Shown here piece by piece: positions 6,557 to 16,069 of a stretch of DNA of 64,000 nt. How positions within the stretch are numbered: position 1 is the stretch's first letter; each line of letters begins with the position of its first letter. The translations under genes were made by a program, and so were the position numbers. The DNA is from Winogradskyella bathintestinalis. Lineage in GTDB: Bacteria > Bacteroidota > Bacteroidia > Flavobacteriales > Flavobacteriaceae. The stretch spans positions 310,001-374,000 of the forward strand of contig NZ_JASDDK010000001.1 in NCBI RefSeq assembly GCF_030407435.1. Reading direction: 5' to 3'. The notes under the pieces are model-generated. The model was not told the origin of the DNA and did no database searches. It saw only the letters and a list, made by a program, of their open reading frames with translations.

Positions 6557-9085
6557 TTATTTCTTATAAGCCAAAAGCCTTAACGCATTAAAAACCACAA
6601 GTAATGTTGAGCCTTCGTGGATGACCACTGCAATACCGATATTGGCCCAACCCATAATGGTCGATGGGATAAGCAATGCCACAATACCGAGGCTGACCCA
6701 AAGGTTTTGCTTGATAATGGCCTTTGCCTTCCTGCTCAAACCTATGGCAAAGGGCAGTGTTTCCAGTTTATCAGCCATTAGGGCAATGTCCGCAGTTTCC
6801 AAGGCCACATCACTGCCCGCTGCACCCATTGCGATACCTACGGTGCTGTTTGCCATTGCAGGGGCATCGTTCACACCGTCGCCTACCATTGCGACTTTGG
6901 ATTCCTGTTCTTTTAATTTTTTAATGGCATTTACTTTTTCCTCTGGCAACAGGCTTCCCCAGGCATCGGTCAACCCAATTTCTTTAGCAACGGCATCGGC
7001 AACCTTTTGATTATCCCCGGTTAGCATTATCATCCGCTTGATACCGATTTCCTTTAATTTTTTCAGTGTTTCCTTGGCCGCTTCCCGTGGGGTGTCCATC
7101 AGGGCGATGATACCTATATATTCTTTGTTCCTTCTTATGAGCATCGTAGTATTTCCACCACCTTCAAGTTCTTTTACTTTATTCGATATATCTTCGGATG
7201 GTTTTGCTTCATCGAGGTCTTCGTACAAGTCAAGGTTTCCAATATAGATTTTATCCTTGCCCAAAGAAGCTTTGATACCTTTTCCGAGAACTGCTTCCAA
7301 ATCTGACGCATCGATAATATCAGTACCTTTCAGACGCTCTTTCCCATCCCTTACGACGGCTTTGGCCAAAGGGTGGTCGCTCAAGTTTTCAACGGCAACG
7401 GCTATCTTTAACAGTTCATTTTCTTCAATATCCCCCAATGGTACTACTTCGGTAAGTTTGGGCTTGCCTTCGGTAAGCGTGCCTGTTTTATCAAAAGCCA
7501 AAGCGGTCAATTCGCCCAAATCTTCCAGCGGTCTCCCACCTTTAATGAGTACACCACCACGCGCTGCTCGCGCCACACCGCTCAATACGGCACTTGGTGT
7601 TGAAATGGCCAGAGCACAGGGACTTGCAGCTACCAATACCGCCATTGCACGGTAAAAGCTGGCACTAAACGGTTCATCAATGACCAGAAAGGCAAAGAGC
7701 AAGACACCAACCAATATCAGTACGGATGGCACAAAGTATTTTTCAAACTTATCGGTCAACAGCTGTGTGGGGGACTTTTGGGTCTGCGCCTCGTTGACCA
7801 GTTTAACCAATCGGGACAGGGTAGAGTCTTTGGCTTCTTTGATTACCTTAATTTCCAACATACTATTACCGTTGATAGTTCCAGCAAACACACGGTTTTC
7901 ATCCTTGATATCATCGTCTGCCGAATAGTTTCTGTCCTTATCTTCCACAGGGATTTTGTCCACAGGTACACTTTCCCCAGTAATTGGTGCTTGGTTTACA
8001 CTACTTTTTCCGTTGACCACGACGCCATCTGCGGATATTTTACTATTGGGCTTGACCACTATAATATCGCCAATACTCAATTTCTCAATCCCAACTTCTA
8101 CAGTCTTACCATCTTTTTTAAGCAAGGCTGTTTTTGGTGCAAGGTCTGCAAGCGCGGCAATGCTTTTTCTTGCTTTGTTCATTGCGTAATGTTCCAAGGC
8201 GTGCCCAAGGCTAAATAAAAACAACAACAGTGCACCTTCTGCCCATTCTCCCAGAATGGCGGCACCAATGGCAGCGACCAGCATTAAAAAATCAATTTCA
8301 AAACCACCCTTGGCCACAGTTTGAACCGCTTCCTTGGCCGTAAAGAAACCACCGAAAAAGTACGCGCCAATGTACAAAGTAAGACTGACCCAATCCGGGA
8401 TGGATTCCACATAAGAAAGCCCGAAACCTATCCCGAGAAGTGCCCCACAGATAATGGAAAAAATAAGCTCCGTATTTTTACCGAAAACCCCACCGTGGGC
8501 GTGCTCTTCTCCTTCCTCGTGGGTCTCGCCCTCCTTGTGCTCGTGGCCCTCTGTGGAAGTTTGCTCTTTAGTATCTTCCTTCTTTGAACGTTCCTGTTTT
8601 TTTTTGGATGCTTCGGTGTAATTATTTTCGTTTGAAGAACTCCGCTTAACCTGAAGGTCTTCCTTTTCAATCTGTTTACTTATTTCATCAAAATTTGTTT
8701 GCTTTTTATCAAACTCAAGGCGCACCATTCCAGAGGCCGAAACGGAAGCCTCCAAAACCCCATTGATTGCCAAAAGACTTTTCTCTATGGAACGTGCCTG
8801 TCTTGTATGTCTGATTCCTTTAACCTCAATGAGCAAATGCCCGTATTTTTCGGTAATTTCAGCACCAGTCCGTTCGGCGAGGGATTGAATGCGGTCTATA
8901 GAAATGATATCGGGGTCATAATGAAAACAGAGCTGTGGTGTGTCATCTTCCTTTGTATCGGCAACGTGTACTTTTTCGATGCCCTCTTTAGCCTGTAATT
9001 CTTTTATAAGCCGCTCAACACAAGTATCTTTTTCGTTTGGAACTTGCGGAAGGATAACTGGAATTTTTAGTTGTATTTTTTTCAT
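6557..9085 (-). CDS. P1B-4-type metal-transporting ATPase (SPC motif)
   Basis: 842 residues. The membrane metal site reads SPC (488-490) instead of CPC, and the last membrane segment carries HEGST (823-827). Both are hallmarks of the P1B-4 group (CoaT/CtpD/CzcP), which exports Co2+, Fe2+, Zn2+ or Cd2+. TGES is at 369-372, DKTGT at 532-536, HP at 571-572 and GDGVND at 735-740. The N-terminus holds two ferredoxin-like folds (about 1-75 and 80-145) without CxxC, then a His/Glu-rich linker (about 178-198, HEHKEGETHEEGEEHAH). The start overlaps the stop of the upstream STAS/SEC14-like gene by four bases (ATGA), indicating translational coupling. Confidence 0.92.
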   Translation of the reverse strand: MKKIQLKIPVILPQVPNEKDTCVERLIKELQAKEGIEKVHVADTKEDDTPQLCFHYDPDIISIDRIQSLAERTGAEITEKYGHLLIEVKGIRHTRQARSIEKSLLAINGVLEASVSASGMVRLEFDKKQTNFDEISKQIEKEDLQVKRSSSNENNYTEASKKKQERSKKEDTKEQTSTEGHEHKEGETHEEGEEHAHGGVFGKNTELIFSIICGALLGIGFGLSYVESIPDWVSLTLYIGAYFFGGFFTAKEAVQTVAKGGFEIDFLMLVAAIGAAILGEWAEGALLLFLFSLGHALEHYAMNKARKSIAALADLAPKTALLKKDGKTVEVGIEKLSIGDIIVVKPNSKISADGVVVNGKSSVNQAPITGESVPVDKIPVEDKDRNYSADDDIKDENRVFAGTINGNSMLEIKVIKEAKDSTLSRLVKLVNEAQTQKSPTQLLTDKFEKYFVPSVLILVGVLLFAFLVIDEPFSASFYRAMAVLVAASPCALAISTPSAVLSGVARAARGGVLIKGGRPLEDLGELTALAFDKTGTLTEGKPKLTEVVPLGDIEENELLKIAVAVENLSDHPLAKAVVRDGKERLKGTDIIDASDLEAVLGKGIKASLGKDKIYIGNLDLYEDLDEAKPSEDISNKVKELEGGGNTTMLIRRNKEYIGIIALMDTPREAAKETLKKLKEIGIKRMIMLTGDNQKVADAVAKEIGLTDAWGSLLPEEKVNAIKKLKEQESKVAMVGDGVNDAPAMANSTVGIAMGAAGSDVALETADIALMADKLETLPFAIGLSRKAKAIIKQNLWVSLGIVALLIPSTIMGWANIGIAVVIHEGSTLLVVFNALRLLAYKK

Positions 9086-9444
9086 TTTTTACTATTTTTT
9101 TTTATCCATTCTTTGGCATCGTCTTTTTCTTCTGGCTTATAAAATTTTATATGAGCTTCTGAAAAAGGAAGCAATGCCTCGGTAAATTGCTCCTGCCATT
9201 TAACGCTACCCACTAAAGCAACACGCTTTAAATGCGTTTCATTCGGAAGATTTAATTCAATGCCCTTCCAATAGGCACTTACCGTCCAGCCTTCAAAATT
9301 TTGCATTTCAATGTACCAGGAAACTTCCTGATATGCAGTTATATGTTCTGTTAAGACCGGTATCAAGTTTTCATAATCCTTGGCATCCAGCTTATTCTCT
9401 GCCACCATATATACAGTAGCCTCTTTTTTATAGATTGTTATCAT
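9082..9444 (-). CDS. STAS/SEC14-like (SpoIIAA-like) protein, paralogue 2
   Basis: 120 residues, soluble, with WYIEMQNFEGWTV at about 43-55, VGSVKWQEQF and a C-terminal DAKEWIKK, matching the paralogue at 4115-4474. Its TGA stop overlaps the ATG of the P1B-4 ATPase in ATGA, so the two proteins are probably made in a fixed ratio and may work together. The family's biochemical role is unknown; that each copy is paired with a membrane transporter is visible here. It follows Fur-type gene 2 by 44 bases. Confidence 0.82.
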   Translation of the reverse strand: MITIYKKEATVYMVAENKLDAKDYENLIPVLTEHITAYQEVSWYIEMQNFEGWTVSAYWKGIELNLPNETHLKRVALVGSVKWQEQFTEALLPFSEAHIKFYKPEEKDDAKEWIKKNSKK

Positions 9445-9488
9445 TGCTCACTATTTATAAATGATAATTGAATTTAAAAACCAAACGT

Positions 9489-9911
9489 TTAATCCAGATT
9501 GTCGCTGCATTTTTCGCAAATGCCCTTTACCACCAAGTTGATATCCTCGGTAATATAGCCATCAGGTAAGTTGATATGAGGGATTTTATGCTCTGTTAAA
9601 CAGACAGTTTCATTACAATTGTTGCAATGAAAGTGTAAATGAAGGTCGTTGCCGACCTCGCACTCACAATTTTCTTCGCAAAGGGCGTATTTTATAACAC
9701 CTGTCCCATCCTCAATTTGATGCACAATACCTTTTTCTTCAAACGCTTTCATAGTCCTAAATAGGGTGCTTCTTTCACTGACCTTAAAATCCTTTTCCAA
9801 ATCGCCAAGACTGATGGCTACCTTTAATTCCACCAAACGTTTATAAGTCATTAGGCGCATAGCCGTAGGTCGTATCCCTTTGCTTTCAAGTAGTTGGACT
9901 ATTTTTTCCAT
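9489..9911 (-). CDS. Fur-family metal-responsive regulator 2
   Basis: 140 residues from the ATG at 9911; an in-frame TTG at 9920 would add three residues but is less likely. The winged-helix part is GIRPTAMRLMTYKRL and SERSTLFRTMKAFEEKGIV, and the metal domain has HLHFHCNNC and ICEKC. A further Cys pair (CEENCECE) lies just before the His cluster and is not in the other Fur paralogue, which might give an extra metal site. It sits 15 bases after the PII-like gene and upstream of the STAS/SEC14-like and P1B-4 ATPase genes, so it probably autoregulates this unit. Confidence 0.88.
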   Translation of the reverse strand: MEKIVQLLESKGIRPTAMRLMTYKRLVELKVAISLGDLEKDFKVSERSTLFRTMKAFEEKGIVHQIEDGTGVIKYALCEENCECEVGNDLHLHFHCNNCNETVCLTEHKIPHINLPDGYITEDINLVVKGICEKCSDNLD

Positions 9912-9926
9912 TTGCAACAAAGTGTT

Positions 9927-10265
9927 TTATAGGTCGTACCGTTTTAAGGAATCTCCAGATTTAATCTGAAAGGCATCTTCAATATTTGCTATATAAATAA
10001 TACCATCTCCAGGTCCGTCGGTTTTGGCGTTGGCTATAATTGTTTCAATGGCCACTTGGGCTTCCTCATTTTGGCAGACCAGTTCCAACTTAACCACTGG
10101 ACTATCTGTCACGTGAAAATCCAACGACGGTCTTGCACCTTTTGACTTAAAGGCGCCAGTTCCTTCTGCTTGTGAAAGGGTCATACTTTTAAATCCATTA
10201 TCTGATAGTGCTTCAATGACTCTTTGGATTCGGTTCGGTTTTATAAATGCTTTTATTTCCTTCAT
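9927..10265 (-). CDS. PII-like signalling protein
   Basis: 112 residues with the PII fold: beginning MKEIKAFIKPNRIQRVIEAL and with GDGIIYIANIEDAFQIKSG near the C-terminus, matching the usual GDGKIF...I..V..IRTGE segment. The T-loop region (about 36-60) is atypical and lacks the uridylylated Tyr of GlnB, so it is probably not a classical nitrogen sensor. PII-like proteins are often encoded beside CusA/CzcA pumps in Bacteroidetes; a role in sensing metal or nucleotides there is suspected, not shown. It lies between the CzcB-like gene upstream and Fur-type gene 2 downstream. Confidence 0.85.
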   Translation of the reverse strand: MKEIKAFIKPNRIQRVIEALSDNGFKSMTLSQAEGTGAFKSKGARPSLDFHVTDSPVVKLELVCQNEEAQVAIETIIANAKTDGPGDGIIYIANIEDAFQIKSGDSLKRYDL

Positions 10266-10373
10266 ATTATGAATATTTTAAATCAATTTTGAACCGAGCC
10301 TGTTTTCTAATTTTTAACTAACTAATTAAGACGATAAACAAACCCGGAATCAAAATCTTTGATTATTATTGAA

Positions 10374-11633
10374 TTAATGTCCGTGTTCCAGTTCGCCTTT
10401 AACCATTTCCGAAGAGAGATTATAAGCTCCGTTTATGACAACTTTGGCGTCCTTTGAAACTTCGGCAGGCAGATTGACTTCAACAAAGCCTAAATCAGTA
10501 ATACCAACCGTTACGGGTATCATTTTAAATTTCATTTTGTTCGCTTCCATTTCTCCATCTTCATCCAGAATAAAAATAAAGGATTGCTCGCCTTCTTTTA
10601 TAACGGCGGCTTCCGGTACGGCGAAACCTTTTTTCTCACCTTGCACTATTCGCCCTTCCACGTACATACCCGGCAATAGGTTTTTATCCTCGTTTTCAAT
10701 ATCTGCCAGAACTTCCAAAGCTTTTGGGTCGGTGTTAAATGTTTTACCCACAGACCGAACGGTTGCTTTAAGCAGTTCATCTGGACGAGAGGCCGTAGAA
10801 AAATATATCTGTTGTCCTTTCTTGATTTGCTTTATGTCCTTCTCATATATTTTGAAGTTGACATAAATCTTTGAATTATCGCTTATTGAGAACATTTTGG
10901 ATTGTTGCGCCACGTAATCGCCAAGGCTAATCATTACTTCATCCACATAGCCACTTATGGGTGTGGTAATGGGAACAGCGGAATATATTTGGCCTTCAGC
11001 CACTTTGTCCGGATTAATGCCCAACAGTCTCAATTGGGACCGCAAACCATTGACGCTGGATGTTGTGGAACGAAATTTTGACTGCGCCATCTGAAATTCC
11101 TTTCCAGAAGAAACACCTTTGTCATAAAGAGTCTGCTTGCGCTCAAAATCCTGTTTCAAAAAGACCAGTTCGTCATTTTTTTCCTGATATTCCTGTTGCA
11201 TTGCAATGATATCTGGGTGTTCTATATATGCCAATACCTGTCCTTTACTTACATTATCTCCAGGTATTACTTTTATGGAACTCACATTTCCACCAACAAA
11301 CGGACTGATATTCGCCTTATCCTGTGGGAAAAGTTCCAGCGTACCTGTTACCTTAATGTTGTTCCCTAAATTCCGTTCCTCCAAAGATTTCATTTCCAAA
11401 CCGATGGTTTCAGCTTGTTGCTTTGTAAGTTCTACAACGCCTTCTTCCTCGCTGTGACCACCTTCTTCCTCTCCTTCAACGTGGCCTTCTTCGCCGTGTG
11501 CATCTTCTCCAACTTCATTGGTCTTTGATACACCTTCGGCTTCATTATGTCCAAGTTCAGATTTTTGGGCATCATTACAACTCATAAACATAAGTGTAAA
11601 TAATACGGTACTAACTAATAGTATATTCTTCAT
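10374..11633 (-). CDS. czcB: CzcB/CusB-like periplasmic adaptor of an RND metal pump
   Basis: 419 residues from the ATG at 11633. A longer frame reaching 11741 overlaps the pump gene and hides the true N-terminus. From 11633 the protein opens with a lipoprotein signal (MKNILLVSTVLFTLMFMSC, lipobox Cys at residue 19). The RBS-like AAAAAGAGAA precedes it, 17 bases after the pump stop. A His/Glu-rich stretch follows (DAHGEEGHVEGEEEGGHSEE), then membrane-fusion-protein barrel and hairpin domains (IKVIPGDNVSKGQVLAYIE). It would link the inner-membrane pump to the outer-membrane factor. It ends in HGH. Confidence 0.9.
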   Translation of the reverse strand: MKNILLVSTVLFTLMFMSCNDAQKSELGHNEAEGVSKTNEVGEDAHGEEGHVEGEEEGGHSEEEGVVELTKQQAETIGLEMKSLEERNLGNNIKVTGTLELFPQDKANISPFVGGNVSSIKVIPGDNVSKGQVLAYIEHPDIIAMQQEYQEKNDELVFLKQDFERKQTLYDKGVSSGKEFQMAQSKFRSTTSSVNGLRSQLRLLGINPDKVAEGQIYSAVPITTPISGYVDEVMISLGDYVAQQSKMFSISDNSKIYVNFKIYEKDIKQIKKGQQIYFSTASRPDELLKATVRSVGKTFNTDPKALEVLADIENEDKNLLPGMYVEGRIVQGEKKGFAVPEAAVIKEGEQSFIFILDEDGEMEANKMKFKMIPVTVGITDLGFVEVNLPAEVSKDAKVVINGAYNLSSEMVKGELEHGH

Positions 11634-11649
11634 TTCTCTTTTTTTAAGG

Positions 11650-14600
11650 TTATAAATTGCCCAATTGATATTGCATATCAATGGTCTGCTGGTTATACTG
11701 ATTGATGTATTGTAAATGGTTTTGTTTAATACGGATGGCACTATTAAGAATGGTGATATAATTGACGTAATCTATTTCGCCTTCTTTAGAAGCCAACTGC
11801 GCTGTGGTAATTTGTTCTTCTGCCAACAATAGTGCGCCTTCTTCGTAATATTGCAAAATCTTCTTTGTTTTTTCGAGTGATTTGGTCAATTGTGAAACAC
11901 GACTTTCTGTAACCGCTTTTTGCTCCAAATATTGATTCTCTGCTACCATTGCGTCTGCCTTGGCTGCCTTAACCCTTGACTTCTGCGGAAAAAACCATAA
12001 CGGAATACTAATACCTGCCTGATAGGTATTAAACCCTGAAACATCATCCACAACCTGCCTGCCATATGATAAACTGAATTTCGGTAGGAATTGCGATTTT
12101 TCAACGCCCACATTTGCTTTACTTACTTCGGCATTTTGCAAGGCATATTGCAACATTGGGTTATTGGCAACCGAAGTTGAATCCAATGTCGCCATAAAAT
12201 CCAATGGCTCGTAAAAACCATCTACCGTCTCGATGGTTTCATCCGTTCCCAAATATTGTTTTAAGGCACGTTTGGCAATTTCAATATCATCAAAAGCTTG
12301 TTGCCTCAACACTTGAATCTGTTGAAATTCGGAAGAGGCTGAAATAAATTCCAACTTGCCTGTTTCTCCAGTGTCATACCGAAGTTGGGCAGCGGACTTA
12401 AAATTGGCATAAATACTGTCCAATTGGTCTGCAAAACGCAACTGTGCCTTGTAATAATTAATTTGGTCATAGGCTTGCATCACATTGCGCACCAACTGTT
12501 GTTCACTGGCCACATAAAACTTTTCTCCCAAGGCAATGCGCTCTTTATAAAACTTCGATTTTGAAAATCCTGAAAGCAAATCGATATTGCCCTGTTGCAC
12601 GCCAACGGTTGTTTGCACTCCAGGAAGATTATTGCCATATTCTTCTTTGCCCGTGAAAACTTGTGTGCTACCAAGGTCAAAACTCGTTCCCTTTAGTGCC
12701 TTTTCCCGTTCAATAAATGCCTGACTTTCCTTAAGCGATGGATAATTCTGTTTTGCCATAGCAATGGCCTCATCTACAGTCAAGGTTTTTGGCATTGTTC
12801 CATTTTGATTGGTGTCTTGGGCAAAAGCAGTTCTAGAAGCCATCAAACCGCCAACCATCAATAATACGGTTACAATGTTCGTTGATTTGTTGACATAGCT
12901 TACACCTCCATCGTTATTGTTTCGTTCCTTTCTCGATTCAAGCCAATAATAAAGAATAGGAATAACCACCAAGGTCAGAAATGTTGCCGTAAGCATTCCT
13001 CCAATGACTACTGTCGCCAAGGGCCGCTGTACTTCGGCACCACCAGAGGTAGAAATCGCCATTGGGATAAAGCCCATAATTGTTGTAATGGCTGTTAATA
13101 AAATTGGACGTAAACGTTCGTGCGTAGCTTCATATATACGTTTTTTTAAATCTGTCATTCCACTGTCTTTTAATTCATTGAACTTATTTATGAGTATGAG
13201 TCCGTTTAATACGGCAACTCCGAAGAGCACGATAAATCCGACTCCCGCGGAAATACTGAAAGGCATTCCACGAATCAACAAAACGAAAACGCCACCAATG
13301 GCCGCCAAAGGCACTGCCATATAGATCATCAAGGCTTGTGTAACTGAATTCAAAGCAAAGTAAAGCAGAACAAATATTGTTAATAGAACGATTGGGACTA
13401 CAATCATCAATCGGTCTGATGCTCGTTGTAGGTTTTCAAATGATCCGCCGTAGGTTACAAAATAACCTGGTGGCAGTTTAACATCCGTTTCCAATTTTTG
13501 TTGAATTTCCTCGACCATCGATTTTACATCGCGCCCACGAACATTCACGCCCACGGAAGTACGACGAGAGGTATTGTCTCTTGAAATCTGCATTGGTCCG
13601 GGTTTATAGCTGATATCTGCCACCTCCTTTAATGGTACTTGTGCACCGTTTGGCAGGTCTATATAAAGGTTTTTTAAGCTATTGATGTCTTGTCGATATT
13701 CCTCTGCCAAACGAATGACCACATCGAACCGTTTTTCCCCTTCAAAAATGACTCCTGCCTGTTCTCCTGAAAATGAAGCACTTACATAATCATTCAGCTT
13801 ATCAACGGTTACACCGTATTGTGCCATTTTCGCACGGTTATATACCACCGTCATTTGTGGCAAACCACTTGTAGCCTCCACATTAATGTCAGCCGCTCCG
13901 GGAACGGTCCTAATTACTGCCGCGATTTCCTGTATCTTGTCTGCCAAAACGTCCAAATCTTCTCCGTACAATTTGATGGCCACGTCTTCACGGACACCAG
14001 TCAGCAATTCATTAAAACGAAGTTCTACAGGTTGTGTAAACACAAAATTTACGCCGGGAACTACTGAAATTTTTTCTTGAATCTTTTCTATGAGTTCTTC
14101 TTTACTATCTGCGGATGTCCATTTACTCTTGTCCTTTTCAAGAATAATATAACTATCGGCAATATCCATAGGCATTGGGTCTGTTGGTATTTCAGCCACA
14201 CCAATCCTTGAAACTACTGTTTTTACTTCCGGAAACTCATTGATTAAATTCTGAAGTTTCTCTGAGGCCTCAATAGATTCTGAAAGACTGCTCCCTGGTT
14301 TTATCAATGCTTGAAATGCAATATCGCCTTCATCAAATTTAGGGACAAATTCTGCTCCCATATTGCTAAAAATAAATCCTGCAATCAAAAGCAAGGCAAC
14401 CGCGCCTATAACCACACCTGCCCGAAAGCGAAGTGCAAAATTTAATATAGGCAGATAGATACGATTCAGAACCCCCATAATTTTATCACTGAACCTATCA
14501 ATCTTGTTTTCAAATTTGGCAAACCAACTATTTTGATTTTTAGCAGGTTTTAAAAATAATGATGACATCATTGGTACGTAGGTAAGGCAAAGAATAATTG

Positions 14601-16065
14601 CCCCTAAAACGGCAAAACCAAATGTAAATGCCATTGGTCGAAACATTTTCCCTTCCACACCGGTCAAAAACAGAATAGGTGTAAAAACTATAAGAACAAT
14701 TAGTTGACCGAAGAAGGCAGAATTCATCATTTTACTTGAAGAGTCATAGGCGATTTCATCCATTTCAGCTTGGTTAATGGCGGTTGTGGATTTTTTCATC
14801 CGTTGATGAATGTGGAAAACCGCTCCTTCCACGATAATCACCGCACCATCTACAATAATCCCAAAATCGATCGCACCCAAGGACATTAAATTTGCCCAAA
14901 TGCCAAATTGTTTCATCAAAATAAATGCAAATAATAGGCATAAAGGGATTATCGACGCTGCTATCAAGCCACCACGGAAGCTTCCTAAAAGCAAGACCAA
15001 AACAAATATGACAATAAGGGCACCTTCTATTAGATTTGTTTTAACGGTACTTGTGGTTGCCTCAATAAGTTCACTTCGACTTAAAAAAGCATCAATATAA
15101 ACGCCTTCCGGCAGGGATTTTTGAATTTCTACAATACGCTTTTCCACATTTTCGATCACGTCGCCTGGGCTTTCGCCTTTCAGCATTAAAATTTGTCCGC
15201 CCACAGATTCGTGTCCATCTTGGGTAAAAGCGCCATAGCGTACTTGGCTGCCATATCCAACCTTTTCAGCGACATCCCGTATTAAAACGGGACTACCGTT
15301 TTGAGTAGTTACAACTGTGTTTTCCAAATCGGCGATACTTCGGGCCAAGCCTTCGCCACGGATAAAATTGGCTTGGTTATTTTTTTCTATATAGGCACCT
15401 CCAGTATTGGCATTGTTCACTTTAAGGGCTTCAAAGACCTGGTTCATTGTAATACCGAAACTTTTTAGCTTATTGGGGTTTATGGCTACTTCATATTGCT
15501 TCACAAATCCTCCAAAAGCATTTACCTCGACGACTCCTGGAACTAATGCCATTTGGCGTTTTACAATCCAATCTTGGATGGTACGAAGCTCCATTGCATC
15601 GTATTTATCTTCGTAGCCTTCCTTTACTTTTAGGCTGTATTGGTAGATTTCGCCCAAACCTGTGGTAATTGGGGCCATAAATGGCGTGCCGAAGCCTTCG
15701 GGGATTTCTCCGGCAACTTCGGTTAATTTCTCTTGCACTAATTGCCGGGGAAGATATGTGCCTGCCTCGTCCTCAAATACGATAGTAACAACTGACAATC
15801 CAAAACGAGACACCGAACGCAGCTCGATAACGTCTGGTAGATTTGCCATTGCCAATTCTACCGGATAAGTAACAAATTGTTCAATGTCTTCAGTACCTAA
15901 ATTTGGGGCAACTGTAATAACCTGTACTTGGTTGTTGGTAATATCGGGTACAGAACCCAGATTTATAGTGGCCATAGACCAAATGCCCGTACCTACAAGT
16001 GCCACTATAAAGAGCCCAATAATAAACTTGTTATTAATGGAAAATGAAATGATTTTGTTAATCAT
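11650..16065 (-). CDS. czcA: CusA/CzcA-type heavy-metal RND pump fused to a TolC/CzcC-like outer-membrane factor
   Basis: 1471 residues. Residues 1 to about 1045 form a complete HME-RND permease, with the proton-relay motif DFGIIVDGAVIIVE at about 400-413 and twelve membrane segments. After a short charged linker comes a hydrophobic stretch (about 1061-1075) ending in a signal-peptidase-like AFA-Q at 1080-1083. Then follows an outer-membrane-efflux domain (about 1090-1471) with two helical repeats. Pump-OMF fusions of this kind are known in Bacteroidetes. The pump would drive metal ions out using the proton gradient. The adaptor gene follows by 17 bases. Metal specificity (Cu/Ag versus Co/Zn/Cd) is not settled. 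Confidence 0.93.
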   Translation of the reverse strand: MINKIISFSINNKFIIGLFIVALVGTGIWSMATINLGSVPDITNNQVQVITVAPNLGTEDIEQFVTYPVELAMANLPDVIELRSVSRFGLSVVTIVFEDEAGTYLPRQLVQEKLTEVAGEIPEGFGTPFMAPITTGLGEIYQYSLKVKEGYEDKYDAMELRTIQDWIVKRQMALVPGVVEVNAFGGFVKQYEVAINPNKLKSFGITMNQVFEALKVNNANTGGAYIEKNNQANFIRGEGLARSIADLENTVVTTQNGSPVLIRDVAEKVGYGSQVRYGAFTQDGHESVGGQILMLKGESPGDVIENVEKRIVEIQKSLPEGVYIDAFLSRSELIEATTSTVKTNLIEGALIVIFVLVLLLGSFRGGLIAASIIPLCLLFAFILMKQFGIWANLMSLGAIDFGIIVDGAVIIVEGAVFHIHQRMKKSTTAINQAEMDEIAYDSSSKMMNSAFFGQLIVLIVFTPILFLTGVEGKMFRPMAFTFGFAVLGAIILCLTYVPMMSSLFLKPAKNQNSWFAKFENKIDRFSDKIMGVLNRIYLPILNFALRFRAGVVIGAVALLLIAGFIFSNMGAEFVPKFDEGDIAFQALIKPGSSLSESIEASEKLQNLINEFPEVKTVVSRIGVAEIPTDPMPMDIADSYIILEKDKSKWTSADSKEELIEKIQEKISVVPGVNFVFTQPVELRFNELLTGVREDVAIKLYGEDLDVLADKIQEIAAVIRTVPGAADINVEATSGLPQMTVVYNRAKMAQYGVTVDKLNDYVSASFSGEQAGVIFEGEKRFDVVIRLAEEYRQDINSLKNLYIDLPNGAQVPLKEVADISYKPGPMQISRDNTSRRTSVGVNVRGRDVKSMVEEIQQKLETDVKLPPGYFVTYGGSFENLQRASDRLMIVVPIVLLTIFVLLYFALNSVTQALMIYMAVPLAAIGGVFVLLIRGMPFSISAGVGFIVLFGVAVLNGLILINKFNELKDSGMTDLKKRIYEATHERLRPILLTAITTIMGFIPMAISTSGGAEVQRPLATVVIGGMLTATFLTLVVIPILYYWLESRKERNNNDGGVSYVNKSTNIVTVLLMVGGLMASRTAFAQDTNQNGTMPKTLTVDEAIAMAKQNYPSLKESQAFIEREKALKGTSFDLGSTQVFTGKEEYGNNLPGVQTTVGVQQGNIDLLSGFSKSKFYKERIALGEKFYVASEQQLVRNVMQAYDQINYYKAQLRFADQLDSIYANFKSAAQLRYDTGETGKLEFISASSEFQQIQVLRQQAFDDIEIAKRALKQYLGTDETIETVDGFYEPLDFMATLDSTSVANNPMLQYALQNAEVSKANVGVEKSQFLPKFSLSYGRQVVDDVSGFNTYQAGISIPLWFFPQKSRVKAAKADAMVAENQYLEQKAVTESRVSQLTKSLEKTKKILQYYEEGALLLAEEQITTAQLASKEGEIDYVNYITILNSAIRIKQNHLQYINQYNQQTIDMQYQLGNL

Positions 16066-16069
16066 AGAA

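Noticed and set aside
11634..11741. 36-codon N-terminal extension of the CzcB-like adaptor
   Set aside because: It overlaps the pump gene, and the lipoprotein signal with its lipobox begins only at 11633.
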